In this document: positions 1-8,638 of the stretch, one piece after another | How positions within the stretch are numbered: position 1 is the stretch's first letter | Layout: each line of letters opens with the position of its first letter | Assembly (NCBI RefSeq): GCF_014852585.1 | Contig: NZ_JACVBX010000005.1 | Location: 310,001-374,000, forward strand | Reading direction: 5' to 3' | Source: Pseudomonas sp. PDM18 | Lineage (GTDB): Bacteria > Pseudomonadota > Gammaproteobacteria > Pseudomonadales > Pseudomonadaceae | DNA length: 64,000 nt | Notes under the pieces: model-generated | What the model was told of the DNA's origin: nothing | The model's input: the letters and a program-made list of their open reading frames with translations, nothing else | Databases searched by the model: none | Translations under genes and position numbers: made by a program

Positions 1-696
1 CTGTTCGTAGAAGCCACCCTGGAGACCAGCCGCACCTCGCAGCAACTGGTGGAGCGCATGGACCGCGTGACGCACAAGATCGCCGAGATCCTGCAGTCCA
101 CCCAGGACATGGACGCCATCGCCAAGCAGACCAACCTGCTGGCACTCAACGCCGCCATCGAGGCCGCCCGCGCCGGTGAAAGCGGGCGTGGATTCGCCGT
201 GGTGGCCGACGAGGTGCGCGCGCTGTCGACCCGCTCCACGCACTTCTCCCAGGCCATCCGCGAGCACGTCGACGTGGTCTATCGCGAGATCAAGGACGCC
301 GAAGGCGCGATCAGCCAGCTGGCCGACAAGGACATGACCTTCGCCCTGGATTCGCGCCAGAAGATCCAGCGCATGCTTGACGAGCTCGACACCATGAACC
401 AGCACACCGTGAAGGTGGTGCAGGAGCTGGACCGCATTTCTCTGGAAGTTGGCGACGGCGTCAACGCCGCTGTCACCGCCCTGCAGTTCCAGGACATGAG
501 CAGCCAGCTGCTCGGCCAGATCGGCAAGCACAGCGCCCGCCTTGGCGCGCTCGCCGTCGGCCTGGGAGCGCTGGAAGGCCGCCCGCCCGGCGAGTGGAGC
601 GAACGCCTGCGCGGCGAAGTCTCCGAGCTCGGCCGCCCCCTGAGCAACCCGGTCGCCCAGACCAGCCTGAGCGCTGGCGAGGTGGAACTGTTCTGA
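1..696 (+). CDS. cttP: Methyl-accepting chemotaxis transducer, C-terminal part (CttP-like)
   Basis: The reading frame is open from the first base, so the N-terminal sensor part lies outside the window. The visible part is the cytoplasmic signalling coiled coil of a chemoreceptor. Its hairpin tip contains [20 protein letters not shown] followed by [14 protein letters not shown], the region that contacts CheA and CheW. After the tip comes a shorter helical segment with [15 protein letters not shown]. In P. aeruginosa the first gene of the che2 cluster is the transducer PA0180 (cttP), and the gene order downstream here is identical, so I infer the same gene. No CheR-binding pentapeptide of the WEEF type is at this C-terminus, unlike the Aer2-like receptor downstream. 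Confidence 0.85.
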   Translation: MFVEATLETSRTSQQLVERMDRVTHKIAEILQSTQDMDAIAKQTNLLALNAAIEAARAGESGRGFAVVADEVRALSTRSTHFSQAIREHVDVVYREIKDAEGAISQLADKDMTFALDSRQKIQRMLDELDTMNQHTVKVVQELDRISLEVGDGVNAAVTALQFQDMSSQLLGQIGKHSARLGALAVGLGALEGRPPGEWSERLRGEVSELGRPLSNPVAQTSLSAGEVELF

Positions 697-722
697 CCTG
701 AAGGCAACGCAGGAGCCCCGAC

Positions 723-773
723 ATGCTGCAGTCCGTCTTCGAATACTTGGCCAACCTCGCTCTGATCGGCTGA
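723..773 (+). CDS. Possible 16-residue peptide between cttP and cheY
   Basis: A complete short frame, ATG to TGA, reads MLQSVFEYLANLALIG. A purine-rich GCAGGAGCC stretch sits a few bases upstream at ribosome-binding distance. It starts 27 bases after the transducer stop and ends 93 bases before the cheY start. The peptide would be hydrophobic and helical. I do not recognise it. It may be a leader, a translated spacer or chance. The support is only the start, stop and ribosome-binding site. Confidence 0.22.
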   Translation: MLQSVFEYLANLALIG

Positions 774-866
774 GCCCACCCCACCATTTCCACGCGCCGG
801 GATGGCGCGAGCACTTGTGCGCCTGGCGACACGCAAACGCATTGCAATCCGAGGAGAACCAACGCA

Positions 867-1232
867 ATGGGAAAGCAGATTCTGATCGTCGATGACTCGG
901 CCTCGATCCGGCAGATGCTGAGCTTCACGCTCAAATCCGCCGGCTACGAGGTGGACGAGGCCGTGGACGGCAAGGACGGCCTGGGCAAGGCCCAGCGCAA
1001 GGCCTACAACCTGGTCTTCACCGACCAGAACATGCCGAACATGGACGGCCTGACGCTGATCCGCAGCCTGCGCGACATGGCCGGCTACCGCGTCACGCCG
1101 ATCCTCATGCTGACCACCGAATCCAGCGACGCCATGAAGCAGCAGGGCAAGAGTGCGGGCGCCACCGGCTGGCTGGTCAAGCCGTTCGACCCGCCGAAGC
1201 TGCTGGAAGTCACCCGCAAGGTCCTGCCCTAG
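867..1232 (+). CDS. cheY: CheY-like single-domain response regulator (che2 cluster, PA0179 type)
   Basis: This 121-residue protein is a stand-alone receiver domain. The acidic pair is D9-D10 in ILIVDDSASIRQML, the phosphoacceptor is D53 in FTDQNMP, the switch threonine lies in MLTTES, and the conserved lysine lies in LVKPFDP. There is no output domain, so it should act by binding a partner after phosphorylation by CheA. It precedes cheA by 11 bases in the same direction, matching PA0179 next to cheA2. GAGGAG lies upstream of the start. Whether it acts on the flagellar motor or only inside the Aer2 pathway cannot be read from the sequence. Confidence 0.93.
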   Translation: MGKQILIVDDSASIRQMLSFTLKSAGYEVDEAVDGKDGLGKAQRKAYNLVFTDQNMPNMDGLTLIRSLRDMAGYRVTPILMLTTESSDAMKQQGKSAGATGWLVKPFDPPKLLEVTRKVLP

Positions 1233-1243
1233 GGGTATCGCCG

Positions 1244-3139
1244 ATGGCCACTGGAATGGAGCAGTTCCTCCAGGTGTTCTTCGAGGAAACCGACGAGCAC
1301 CTGGCGACCCTCGAACTCCTGCTCATCGGGCTCGACCTCGATCAGCCGGACGCCGAGACGCTCAATGGCATTTTCCGCGCGGCCCACTCGATCAAGGGCT
1401 CCAGCGGCATGTTCGGTTTCGACGACCTGACCGCGGTGACCCACGAGCTGGAAACCCTGCTCGACCGCATCCGCTGCGGGCAGACCGCCCTGCACACGGA
1501 CATGATCGGCGTGTTCCTGGAAGCCCGCGACGTCCTGCAGCGCCTGCTCGACGCACACCGCAGCCAGGTGCCCGACCCGGACGTCCCGGTATCGGCCACC
1601 GTGGACCGCCTGCGCGCCTGGCTGGCAGAGCCTGTCGCAGTCGCCGCCGATGACGGATTCGGCCTGTTCGACGGCGCCCCCGCAGCGGCTGAAAACTGCG
1701 CCAGCGACGACGATACGTTCGGCTTCTTCGACGATGCGCCCGGCATGCCTGAAACCGCTGCCAGCAGCGAGGACTTCGGTTTCTTCGACGACGCCCCCGG
1801 CGCGCCGGACGTCAAACCCGTCGAGCCCTACGGCATTTTCGACAAGGCCCCCGGCGCCCCCGCGGCCGCCGCAGTGGTTACAGCACCAAGCGAGCAACCC
1901 AAGGCCGCGCCCGCCATTGCTGCCAAGCCCGCTGCCCGCACCGATAGCGAATCCAGCTCCATCCGCGTCAGCGTCGAGAAGATCGACAGCCTGATCAACC
2001 TGGTGGGGGAGCTGGTGATCACCCAGGCCATGCTCAGCCAGCTCAGCGAGGATCTCGATCCCACCCACTTCGAGCGCCTGCAGCAGGCCCTGGCGCAGCT
2101 GGAGCACAACACCCGCGACCTGCAGGAATCGGTGATGTCGATCCGCATGCTGCCGATCAGCTTCATCTTCAGCCGCTTCCCGCGCCTGGTGCACGACACC
2201 TCCGCGCGCCTGGGCAAGCAGGTCGAACTGATCCTCCAGGGCGAGCACACCGAGCTGGACAAGAGCGTCATCGAGAAGCTCAGCGACCCGCTCACCCACA
2301 TCGTCCGCAACAGCATCGACCACGGCATCGAGACGCCCGCCGAACGCCTGGCCGCCGGCAAGCCGGCACAGGGTTCGGTGAAGCTCGCCGCCAGCCACCA
2401 GGGCGGCAGCGTGGTGGTGGAAATCTCCGATGACGGCCGCGGCCTGTCCCGCGAGCGCATCCTCGCCAAGGCCCGTGAAAAGGGCTTGGCCGTGCACGAC
2501 GGGATGACCGACGCTGACGTCTGGCAACTGATCTTCATGCCCGGCTTCTCCACCGCCGAAGCGGTCACCGAGCTGTCCGGCCGGGGCGTGGGCATGGACG
2601 TGGTGCGGCGCAACATCCAGGCCATGGGCGGGCGGATCGACATCGATTCCGCGCCGGGCATGGGCACGCGCATGTGCATCCGCCTGCCGCTGACCCTGGC
2701 CATCCTCGACGGCCTGATCGTCGCCGTGGAGAAGGTCAACTACGTGGTGCCGCTGACCTACATCGTCGAGTCGCTGCAGGCCCGCGCCGACGACGTGCGC
2801 GGCCTGGCTGGCGAGGAGTCGACGGTGATCCGCGTGCGCGGCGAATACCTGCCGCTGTTCTCCCTCAACCAGCTACTGCGCATCGGCGCGGCGCCAGTGC
2901 CGCCGGAGCAGGGGATCGTGGTGATCCTCGAATCCGAGGGCAAGAGCTTCGCCCTGCAAGTGGACGAGCTGGTCGGCCAGCAGCAGGTGGTGATCAAGAG
3001 CCTGGAACAGAACTTCCGCCGGATCGACGGGATCGCCGGCGCCACCATCATGGGCGACGGCAGCGTCGCCCTGATCCTCGATGTCGATGCCCTGCCGCGT
3101 CTGGCAGCACAAGGAGAATCCACTCATGAGCGCAGCTGA
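1244..3139 (+). CDS. cheA: Chemotaxis histidine kinase CheA (che2 cluster)
   Basis: A 631-residue cytoplasmic kinase that phosphorylates the CheY and CheB proteins of this cluster. Order of parts: an HPt domain with phosphorylatable H48 in [14 protein letters not shown]; a low-complexity linker of about residues 139-207 with four FG(F/L)FD-APG motifs in place of an obvious P2 domain; the dimerisation helices near [12 protein letters not shown]; the ATP-binding domain with N box [13 protein letters not shown]1 box DDGRGL and G2 box GRGVGMDVV; and a C-terminal CheW-like domain for receptor coupling. The stop overlaps the cheW start by 14 bases, indicating translational coupling. All catalytic motifs look intact. 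Confidence 0.96.
   Translation: MATGMEQFLQVFFEETDEHLATLELLLIGLDLDQPDAETLNGIFRAAHSIKGSSGMFGFDDLTAVTHELETLLDRIRCGQTALHTDMIGVFLEARDVLQRLLDAHRSQVPDPDVPVSATVDRLRAWLAEPVAVAADDGFGLFDGAPAAAENCASDDDTFGFFDDAPGMPETAASSEDFGFFDDAPGAPDVKPVEPYGIFDKAPGAPAAAAVVTAPSEQPKAAPAIAAKPAARTDSESSSIRVSVEKIDSLINLVGELVITQAMLSQLSEDLDPTHFERLQQALAQLEHNTRDLQESVMSIRMLPISFIFSRFPRLVHDTSARLGKQVELILQGEHTELDKSVIEKLSDPLTHIVRNSIDHGIETPAERLAAGKPAQGSVKLAASHQGGSVVVEISDDGRGLSRERILAKAREKGLAVHDGMTDADVWQLIFMPGFSTAEAVTELSGRGVGMDVVRRNIQAMGGRIDIDSAPGMGTRMCIRLPLTLAILDGLIVAVEKVNYVVPLTYIVESLQARADDVRGLAGEESTVIRVRGEYLPLFSLNQLLRIGAAPVPPEQGIVVILESEGKSFALQVDELVGQQQVVIKSLEQNFRRIDGIAGATIMGDGSVALILDVDALPRLAAQGESTHERS
1658..1858 (+). repeat. Four FGFFDDAPG-type motifs in the CheA linker
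   Basis: Within CheA, residues about 139-207 carry [27 protein letters not shown] and YGIFDKAPG, separated by about 10-13 variable residues. The spacing and acidic-aromatic character suggest a repeated short linear binding motif in a disordered linker, where the CheY/CheB-binding P2 domain would normally be. The repeats are seen directly; the binding role is inference. Confidence 0.7.
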
Positions 3140-3611
3140 AGCCACCGCGGTGACGAGCCCGGTGCAGGAATACCTGACCTTCACCCTGGGCCGCGAGGAA
3201 TATGCCATCGACATCCTGCGGGTGCAGGAGATCCGTGGCTACGACCAGGTCACGGCGATCGCCAACGCCCCCGCCTTCATCAAGGGCGTGATCAACCTGC
3301 GCGGGGCCATCGTTCCCATCGTCGACCTGCGTATCAAGTTCAACCTGGCCGACATCAGCTATGACCAGTTCACCGTGGTGATCATCCTCAACGTCGGCCG
3401 GCGCATCGTCGGTGCGGTGGTGGACTCGGTCTCCGACGTGATCGCCCTGGCCGGCGAGGAGCTCAAGCCGCGCCCGGAATTCGCCGCCAGCTTCGACACC
3501 GAGTACCTGCTGGGCCTGGCCACCGCCGGTGAGCGGATGCTCATCCTGGTGGACATCGAAAAACTCATGACCAGCCGTGAAATGGCGCTGGTCGACGAAA
3601 CCGCCGCCTGA
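3126..3611 (+). CDS. cheW: Chemotaxis coupling protein CheW (che2 cluster)
   Basis: A 161-residue CheW-type SH3-like protein that bridges CheA and the receptors. Characteristic stretches are [20 protein letters not shown], the [14 protein letters not shown] core, and ADSVSDVI-like VVDSVSDVI near the middle. The start chosen is the ATG preceded by AAGGAG and overlapping the end of cheA, which gives the usual CheW length. It lies between cheA and the Aer2-like receptor gene, as in P. aeruginosa (PA0177), so it is expected to serve this receptor. Confidence 0.94.
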   Translation: MSAAEATAVTSPVQEYLTFTLGREEYAIDILRVQEIRGYDQVTAIANAPAFIKGVINLRGAIVPIVDLRIKFNLADISYDQFTVVIILNVGRRIVGAVVDSVSDVIALAGEELKPRPEFAASFDTEYLLGLATAGERMLILVDIEKLMTSREMALVDETAA

Positions 3612-3632
3612 TCGCGACCGAGGATAATCAAC

Positions 3633-5657
3633 ATGGGTCTGTTCAACGCACACGCCGTGGCGCAGCAACGCGCCGACCGCATCACCGCCATCCTCCACAG
3701 CCTGGTGGACGGCAACCTCGACGTCGCCATCGGCGAAGCCCCGGCTGCTGGTTATGAGCGCCTCTACGACGGACTGCGCAGCGTCCAGCGCAACCTGCGC
3801 GAGCAGCGCGCCGAGCAGGCCCAGGTGGAAGCCCTGGAAGCCGGCCTGGTGGAGATGACCCGCCAGCACGAGTTGGGCTGGATCGACGAGGTGATCCCGG
3901 TGGACAAGTTCGCCGGCCGCCCGGCGCGCATCGCCAAGGGCATCAACGACCTGGTCGCCGCGCACATCGCGGTGAAGATGCGCGTCGTCGCCACCGTCAC
4001 CGCCTACGGCAAGGGCGACTACTCGGTGGACATGGACCGCCTGCCCGGCAAGAAGGCCATCATCACCGAAGCCATCGATGGCGTGCGCGACAGCCTCAAG
4101 GCCAACGCGGATGCCGCCGAGTACAACGCGCGGATCAAGAGCGCGCTGGATAACGTCTCGGCCAACGTGATGATCGCCAACAACGACCTCGAGATCATCT
4201 ACATGAACCGCACGGTGACCGAGATGCTCGGCAACGCCGAAGCCGACATCCGCAAGCAGCTGCCGAACTTCAACGCCAGCCGCCTGATGGGCGCCAACAT
4301 CGACATGTTCCACAAGAACCCGGCGCATCAGCGTGGCATGCTCGCGCACCTCACCGCGCGGCATAAGGCCGAGCTGAGCCTGGGCGGACGCCGCTTCGCC
4401 CTGGACGTGGTGCCGGTGTTCAACGACGCCGGCGAGCGCCTGGGCTCGGCCGTGCAGTGGACCGACCGCACCGAGGAATTCCGCGCCGAGCAGGAAGTCT
4501 CGCAACTGGTGGACGCCGCCGTCGCCGGCGACTTCACCAAGCGCATCGAGGCCGCGAACAAAGAGGGCTTCTTCCTGAAGATCGCCACCGGCCTGAACAA
4601 CCTGGTGGACACCGCCGACAAGGGCCTGCGCGACGTCACCCGCGTGCTCGGCGCGCTGGCCCAGGGCGACCTGACCCAGCGCATCGATGCCGACTACCAG
4701 GGCACCTTCGGCGAGCTCAAGGACTACGCCAACGAAACTGCGCAGAGCCTGTCGCGGATGCTCGGACAGATTCGCGAAGCAGCCGACACCATCCACACCG
4801 CCGCCAGCGAGATCGCCAGCGGCAACGCCGAGCTCTCAACCCGCACCGAGCAGCAGGCCTCCAGCCTGGAAGAAACCGCATCGAGCATGGAAGAGCTGAC
4901 CAGCACCGTGAAGCTCAACGCCGAGAACGCCCGCCAGGCCAACTCGCTGGCGGTGAACGCCTCCGAAGTCGCCACCGAAGGCGGCAGCGTGGTGCAGAAG
5001 GTGGTGGGCACCATGTCGGCCATCAACGACTCGGCGCGCAAGATCGCCGACATCATCGGGGTGATCGACGGCATCGCCTTCCAGACCAACATCCTCGCCC
5101 TCAACGCCGCGGTGGAAGCGGCGCGCGCCGGGGAGCAGGGCCGCGGCTTCGCGGTGGTGGCCGGTGAGGTGCGCACCCTGGCGCAGCGCTCCGCCGCCGC
5201 CGCCAAGGAGATCAAGACGCTGATCAACGACTCGGTGGACAAGGTCGAGAGCGGCAACAGCCTGGTCGCCCAGGCCGGCCAGACCATGAGTGACATCGTG
5301 GTCGCGATCAAGCGCGTCACCGACATCATGGCCGAGATCGCCGCCGCGTCCGCGGAGCAGAGCAGCGGCATCGAGGAAGTGAACGGCGCCGTGTCGCAGA
5401 TGGACGAGATGACCCAGCAGAACGCCGCGCTGGTGGAAGAAGCCGCCGCCTCGGCCGAGGCCCTGCAGGAGCAGGCCGGCATGCTCAACCAGCAGGTCGG
5501 GGTGTTCAAGCTCGAATCCATCGCCGCCACCGTGGTGCCGCTGGCTTCCGCCCGCCCGGCCCGCGCCGAGCCGACCGCGCACACCTCGCGCGCCGCCCGC
5601 GGCGTGGCCAAGGCGGTGCGCGCCAAGGGTAAAGAGGACGACTGGGAAGAGTTCTGA
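3633..5657 (+). CDS. aer2: Soluble chemoreceptor Aer2/McpB with heme PAS domain
   Basis: A 674-residue receptor with no membrane segment, close in length to P. aeruginosa Aer2 (679). The N-terminal part up to about residue 160 fits the poly-HAMP unit. A PAS domain follows. It keeps the histidine in MFHKNPAH (H227) and the tryptophan in VQWTDRTEE (W276), which align by spacing with heme-ligating H234 and oxygen-binding W283 of Aer2. More HAMP sequence and the kinase-control hairpin ([20 protein letters not shown]) come next. The protein ends in DWEEF, a tether for the cognate CheR. Oxygen or another diatomic gas is therefore the likely ligand (family knowledge). Confidence 0.93.
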   Translation: MGLFNAHAVAQQRADRITAILHSLVDGNLDVAIGEAPAAGYERLYDGLRSVQRNLREQRAEQAQVEALEAGLVEMTRQHELGWIDEVIPVDKFAGRPARIAKGINDLVAAHIAVKMRVVATVTAYGKGDYSVDMDRLPGKKAIITEAIDGVRDSLKANADAAEYNARIKSALDNVSANVMIANNDLEIIYMNRTVTEMLGNAEADIRKQLPNFNASRLMGANIDMFHKNPAHQRGMLAHLTARHKAELSLGGRRFALDVVPVFNDAGERLGSAVQWTDRTEEFRAEQEVSQLVDAAVAGDFTKRIEAANKEGFFLKIATGLNNLVDTADKGLRDVTRVLGALAQGDLTQRIDADYQGTFGELKDYANETAQSLSRMLGQIREAADTIHTAASEIASGNAELSTRTEQQASSLEETASSMEELTSTVKLNAENARQANSLAVNASEVATEGGSVVQKVVGTMSAINDSARKIADIIGVIDGIAFQTNILALNAAVEAARAGEQGRGFAVVAGEVRTLAQRSAAAAKEIKTLINDSVDKVESGNSLVAQAGQTMSDIVVAIKRVTDIMAEIAAASAEQSSGIEEVNGAVSQMDEMTQQNAALVEEAAASAEALQEQAGMLNQQVGVFKLESIAATVVPLASARPARAEPTAHTSRAARGVAKAVRAKGKEDDWEEF

Positions 5658-5763
5658 TCGGGCGGGGCTGAGGGATGGCGGCGGCCGGAGCAATGGGAGG
5701 GTCGGCCGCCGCGCGCGGACCAGGGATGGTCAGGCGATGAACGTTGATGTAGGCGCCAAGAGC

Positions 5764-5814
5764 CCCTCACCCTAACCCTCTCCCTCTCCCTCTGGGAGAG
5801 GGTTAGGGTGAGGG
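5764..5814. repeat. Long inverted repeat of CCCTCACCCTAACCCTCTCCC type
   Basis: Two perfectly complementary 21-base arms (5764-5784 and 5794-5814) enclose a 9-base loop in the aer2-cheR gap. A related but shorter pyrimidine-rich palindrome lies upstream of bauC at 15844-15884. This is a dispersed intergenic repeat, not a standard terminator, because no T tract follows. Confidence 0.8.
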
Positions 5815-5850
5815 TAGTGCCCGCGCAGATCTTTCCCGATACCACGAGGC

Positions 5851-5916
5851 CGCATAACGCCACAGGCGTTATCCGCCATCGCGGCGGATAACCCGTGCCG
5901 GGTTATGCGCCCTACG
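5851..5916. repeat. GCATAACGCC/GGCGTTATCCGCC double-palindrome repeat
   Basis: Two adjacent palindromes (GCATAACGCC with GGCGTTAT, then GGCGGATAACCC with GGGTTATGC) end in GCGCCCTAC. The same module recurs at about 18733, 22964, 25157 and 30621 in this window. It is a REP-like family. Here it sits 28 bases before cheR, so it would be in the transcript between aer2 and cheR. Confidence 0.8.
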
Positions 5917-5943
5917 CAACCTGCTCACCACCGAGACCACCCG

Positions 5944-6786
5944 ATGTCGATCAACCTGCCCGCCCCCGAGCACGAGTTCCACTACACCCGCCGGGACTTC
6001 CAGCAGGTGCGCGAGCGCCTCTACCGGCACGCCGGCATCAGCCTCTCGGAGAACAAGCAGCAGCTGGTCTACAGCCGCCTCTCGCGGCGCCTGCGCAGCC
6101 TGCGCCTGGGCAGCTTCGCCGAGTACTTCGCCTACCTGGAGAGCCACGAGGAAGAGTGGCAGCAGTTCGTCAACGCGCTGACCACCAACCTCACCGCCTT
6201 CTTCCGCGAGAAGCACCACTTCGAGCACCTGGGCCGCTTCGCCGCCGATCAGTTGCAGGACCACCAGCCGCTGCGCTTCTGGTCCACCGCCTCGAGCACC
6301 GGCGAGGAGCCCTACTCCATGGCCATGACCCTGGTGGACGCGCTGGGCAGCTTCGCCCCGCCCATCGAGCTGATCGCCTCGGACATCGACACCGGCGTGC
6401 TCGGCCAGGCGCGCCAGGGCATCTACCCGCTGGAGCGCATCGAGGCGCTGAGCCCCGCGCAGAAGAAGCGCTTCTTCCTTCGTGGCACCGGCGGCAACGC
6501 CGGCAAGGCGCGGGTGGTGCGCGAGCTCCGGCAGATGATCGACTACCGGCAGATCAACCTGCTCGACCGCGACTGGGGCATTGCCGGAGGCCTGGACGCG
6601 ATCTTCTGCCGCAACGTGATGATCTATTTCGACAAGCCGACCCAGACCCGCCTGCTCGAACGCATGGTGCGCCTGCTGCGCCCCGGCGGGCTGTTCTTCG
6701 CCGGGCACTCGGAAAACTTCGTCCATGCCAGCCACCTGGTGCGCTCGGTGGGGCGCACCACCTACCAGGCGGTAGGGAGCCAGTGA
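5944..6786 (+). CDS. cheR: Chemotaxis protein methyltransferase CheR (CheR2)
   Basis: A 280-residue SAM-dependent glutamate methyltransferase for the receptor. The N-terminal helical domain starts at FHYTRRDFQQVRERLYRHAG. The SAM domain shows FWSTASSTGEEPYSMAM (the GEEPYS motif) and IFCRNVMIYFDKP. The ATG chosen gives the typical CheR length; an in-frame upstream extension lies in the repeat region and is unlikely. Partner: the DWEEF tail of the Aer2-like receptor, as described for CheR2 in P. aeruginosa. The stop overlaps the cheD start by one base. Confidence 0.95.
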   Translation: MSINLPAPEHEFHYTRRDFQQVRERLYRHAGISLSENKQQLVYSRLSRRLRSLRLGSFAEYFAYLESHEEEWQQFVNALTTNLTAFFREKHHFEHLGRFAADQLQDHQPLRFWSTASSTGEEPYSMAMTLVDALGSFAPPIELIASDIDTGVLGQARQGIYPLERIEALSPAQKKRFFLRGTGGNAGKARVVRELRQMIDYRQINLLDRDWGIAGGLDAIFCRNVMIYFDKPTQTRLLERMVRLLRPGGLFFAGHSENFVHASHLVRSVGRTTYQAVGSQ

Positions 6787-7379
6787 TGGGCGCGGCCCTG
6801 GACCAACCCAACCGCTACTACGACCCGCGCTTCGGCATGGAGGCGGTGAAGCTGCTGCCCGGCGAGTGCTACGTCACCGCAGAGCCGGTGATGCTGGTCA
6901 CGGTGCTCGGTTCCTGTGTCTCGGTCTGCCTGCGCGACCGCAACAGCGGTCTGGGCGGCATGAACCATTTCATGCTGCCCGGCGACACCGGTGTGCAGGG
7001 CCTGCTGTCCAATTCCGGGCGCTATGGCGTACACGCCATGGACCTGCTGATCAGCGGCCTGATGCGGCGCGGGGGCCAGCGCCGGTACTTCGAGGCCAAG
7101 GTGTTCGGCGGCGGCTCGGTGCTGAAGAACCTCAGCGCCGACGTCGGCCAGCGCAACGTCGAGTTCGTCCTGCAGTACCTGGAGGACGAGGGCATCCCGC
7201 TGACCGCCCACGACCTGCTCGACGTGCACCCGCGCAAGGTCTACTTCTTCCCCGGCAGCGGCCGGGTGCTGGTGCGCAAGCTGCGCACCCTGGCCAACGA
7301 CACGGTGCTGCAGCGCGAGCGGCAGTATTGCCAGCAACTGTCCCGTCGGGAGCGCGGCGGGAGCATCGACCTGTTCTGA
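6786..7379 (+). CDS. cheD: Chemoreceptor glutamine deamidase CheD
   Basis: A 197-residue CheD. The motif VTVLGSCVSVCLRD supplies the catalytic cysteine, and GGMNHFMLP supplies the histidine of the CheD family; the threonine/serine region is near KVFGGGSVL. The enzyme deamidates receptor glutamines and may stimulate receptor activity. The start overlaps the cheR stop (TGATG), which decides the start. cheB follows 15 bases later. The order cheR-cheD-cheB is that of PA0175-PA0173. Confidence 0.94.
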   Translation: MGAALDQPNRYYDPRFGMEAVKLLPGECYVTAEPVMLVTVLGSCVSVCLRDRNSGLGGMNHFMLPGDTGVQGLLSNSGRYGVHAMDLLISGLMRRGGQRRYFEAKVFGGGSVLKNLSADVGQRNVEFVLQYLEDEGIPLTAHDLLDVHPRKVYFFPGSGRVLVRKLRTLANDTVLQRERQYCQQLSRRERGGSIDLF

Positions 7380-7394
7380 ACGGAGGGACAAGCG

Positions 7395-8450
7395 ATGGCC
7401 GTCAAGGTCCTGATCGTCGACGACTCGGCGCTGATTCGCAGCCTGCTCAAGGACATCATTCAGAACGATCCGGAACTGCAACTGGTGGGCGCCGCACCTG
7501 ACGCCTTCGTCGCCCGCGACCTGATCAAGCAGCACTCGCCGGATGTCATCACCCTCGACGTGGAAATGCCGCGCATGGACGGCCTGACCTTTCTCGACAG
7601 GCTGATGAAGGGCCGGCCGACGCCGGTGCTGATGATCTCCTCGCTCACCGAGAAGGGCTCCGAAGCCACCCTGCGCGCGCTGGAGTTGGGCGCCATCGAC
7701 TTCATCGCCAAGCCGCGCCTGGGCATCGCCGAGGGCATGCAAGCCTACGCCGAGGAAATCTGCGCCAAGCTCAAGGCCGCCGCCCGCGCGCGCCTGCCCC
7801 GCGCCCGTCCCATCGTGTCGTCCGACGCACCGGCAACGAGCAGTGCGCCACTGCTGAGCACCGAGAAAATCTTCGCCATCGGCGCTTCTACCGGCGGCAC
7901 CGAGGCGATCAAGGAAGTCCTGCTGGGCCTGCCGCCGGACTGCCCCGGCACCGTGATCACGCTGCACATGCCGCCGGGTTTCACCAAGTCCTACGCGGAC
8001 AGACTGGACCGTCAGACGCGCCTTTCAGTGCGCGAAGCCCGCGACGGCGACCGCATCCTACCCGGCCACGTGCTGCTCGCCCCCGGCGACTTCCACATGG
8101 AAGTGCAGCGCAGCGGCGCCAACTACGTCGTGCGCCTGCACCGCGAGGCTGCGGTAAATGGACACAGGCCGGCGGTGGACGTGATGTTCAACTCCCTCGC
8201 CCGCTGCGCCGGGCGCAACCTCATCGCCGCCTTGCTCACCGGCATGGGCAAGGATGGGGCCCGCGGCTTGCAAGCGATCCGCCAGGCCGGCGGCCACACC
8301 GTCGCCCAGGACGAGGCCACCTGCGTGGTCTACGGCATGCCCCGCGAGGCAGTAGAGCTGGGCGCGGCGAAGGAAGTCCTGCCGCTGGAACGCATAGCAG
8401 GCTCGCTCCTACAGCAGGCGCGCCAGAGCGGAAGTGGGAACAGAGTCTAG
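7395..8450 (+). CDS. cheB: Chemotaxis methylesterase/glutamine deamidase CheB (CheB2)
   Basis: A 351-residue two-domain response regulator. The receiver domain has D9-D10 and phosphoacceptor D55 in TLDVEMP. The C-terminal methylesterase domain shows the catalytic serine in GASTGGTEAI, the histidine in HMPPGFTKSYADRL and the aspartate in TGMGKDGARG. Phosphorylation by CheA should activate removal of receptor methyl groups, opposing CheR. This is the last chemotaxis gene of the block; siaA starts 188 bases later in the same direction. Confidence 0.95.
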   Translation: MAVKVLIVDDSALIRSLLKDIIQNDPELQLVGAAPDAFVARDLIKQHSPDVITLDVEMPRMDGLTFLDRLMKGRPTPVLMISSLTEKGSEATLRALELGAIDFIAKPRLGIAEGMQAYAEEICAKLKAAARARLPRARPIVSSDAPATSSAPLLSTEKIFAIGASTGGTEAIKEVLLGLPPDCPGTVITLHMPPGFTKSYADRLDRQTRLSVREARDGDRILPGHVLLAPGDFHMEVQRSGANYVVRLHREAAVNGHRPAVDVMFNSLARCAGRNLIAALLTGMGKDGARGLQAIRQAGGHTVAQDEATCVVYGMPREAVELGAAKEVLPLERIAGSLLQQARQSGSGNRV

Positions 8451-8638
8451 TTCTGCAGGAATCATCTCCATACGCTGAGCGCCTTTTCCCACAGCGTCTA
8501 GACTCCGGCCAATCGACTGGCGCCAATAATATGGCGATTCGATATCAATTTGGTTTGATTGTGCCCGTATACAAAATGCACAATTGAGCTTTCGCCAAAA
8601 GACCGGCACACGGCGGGCGTAGGGGAATTGAGATAGCC

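Noticed and set aside
3048-4796. Open frame of 582 codons on the minus strand opposite cheW and aer2
   Set aside because: Antisense shadow; the plus-strand products have intact family motifs over the whole region.
5658-5943. Possible end of the che2 operon between aer2 and cheR
   Set aside because: The gap carries repeats but no terminator with a T tract, and gene order and function argue for one unit.
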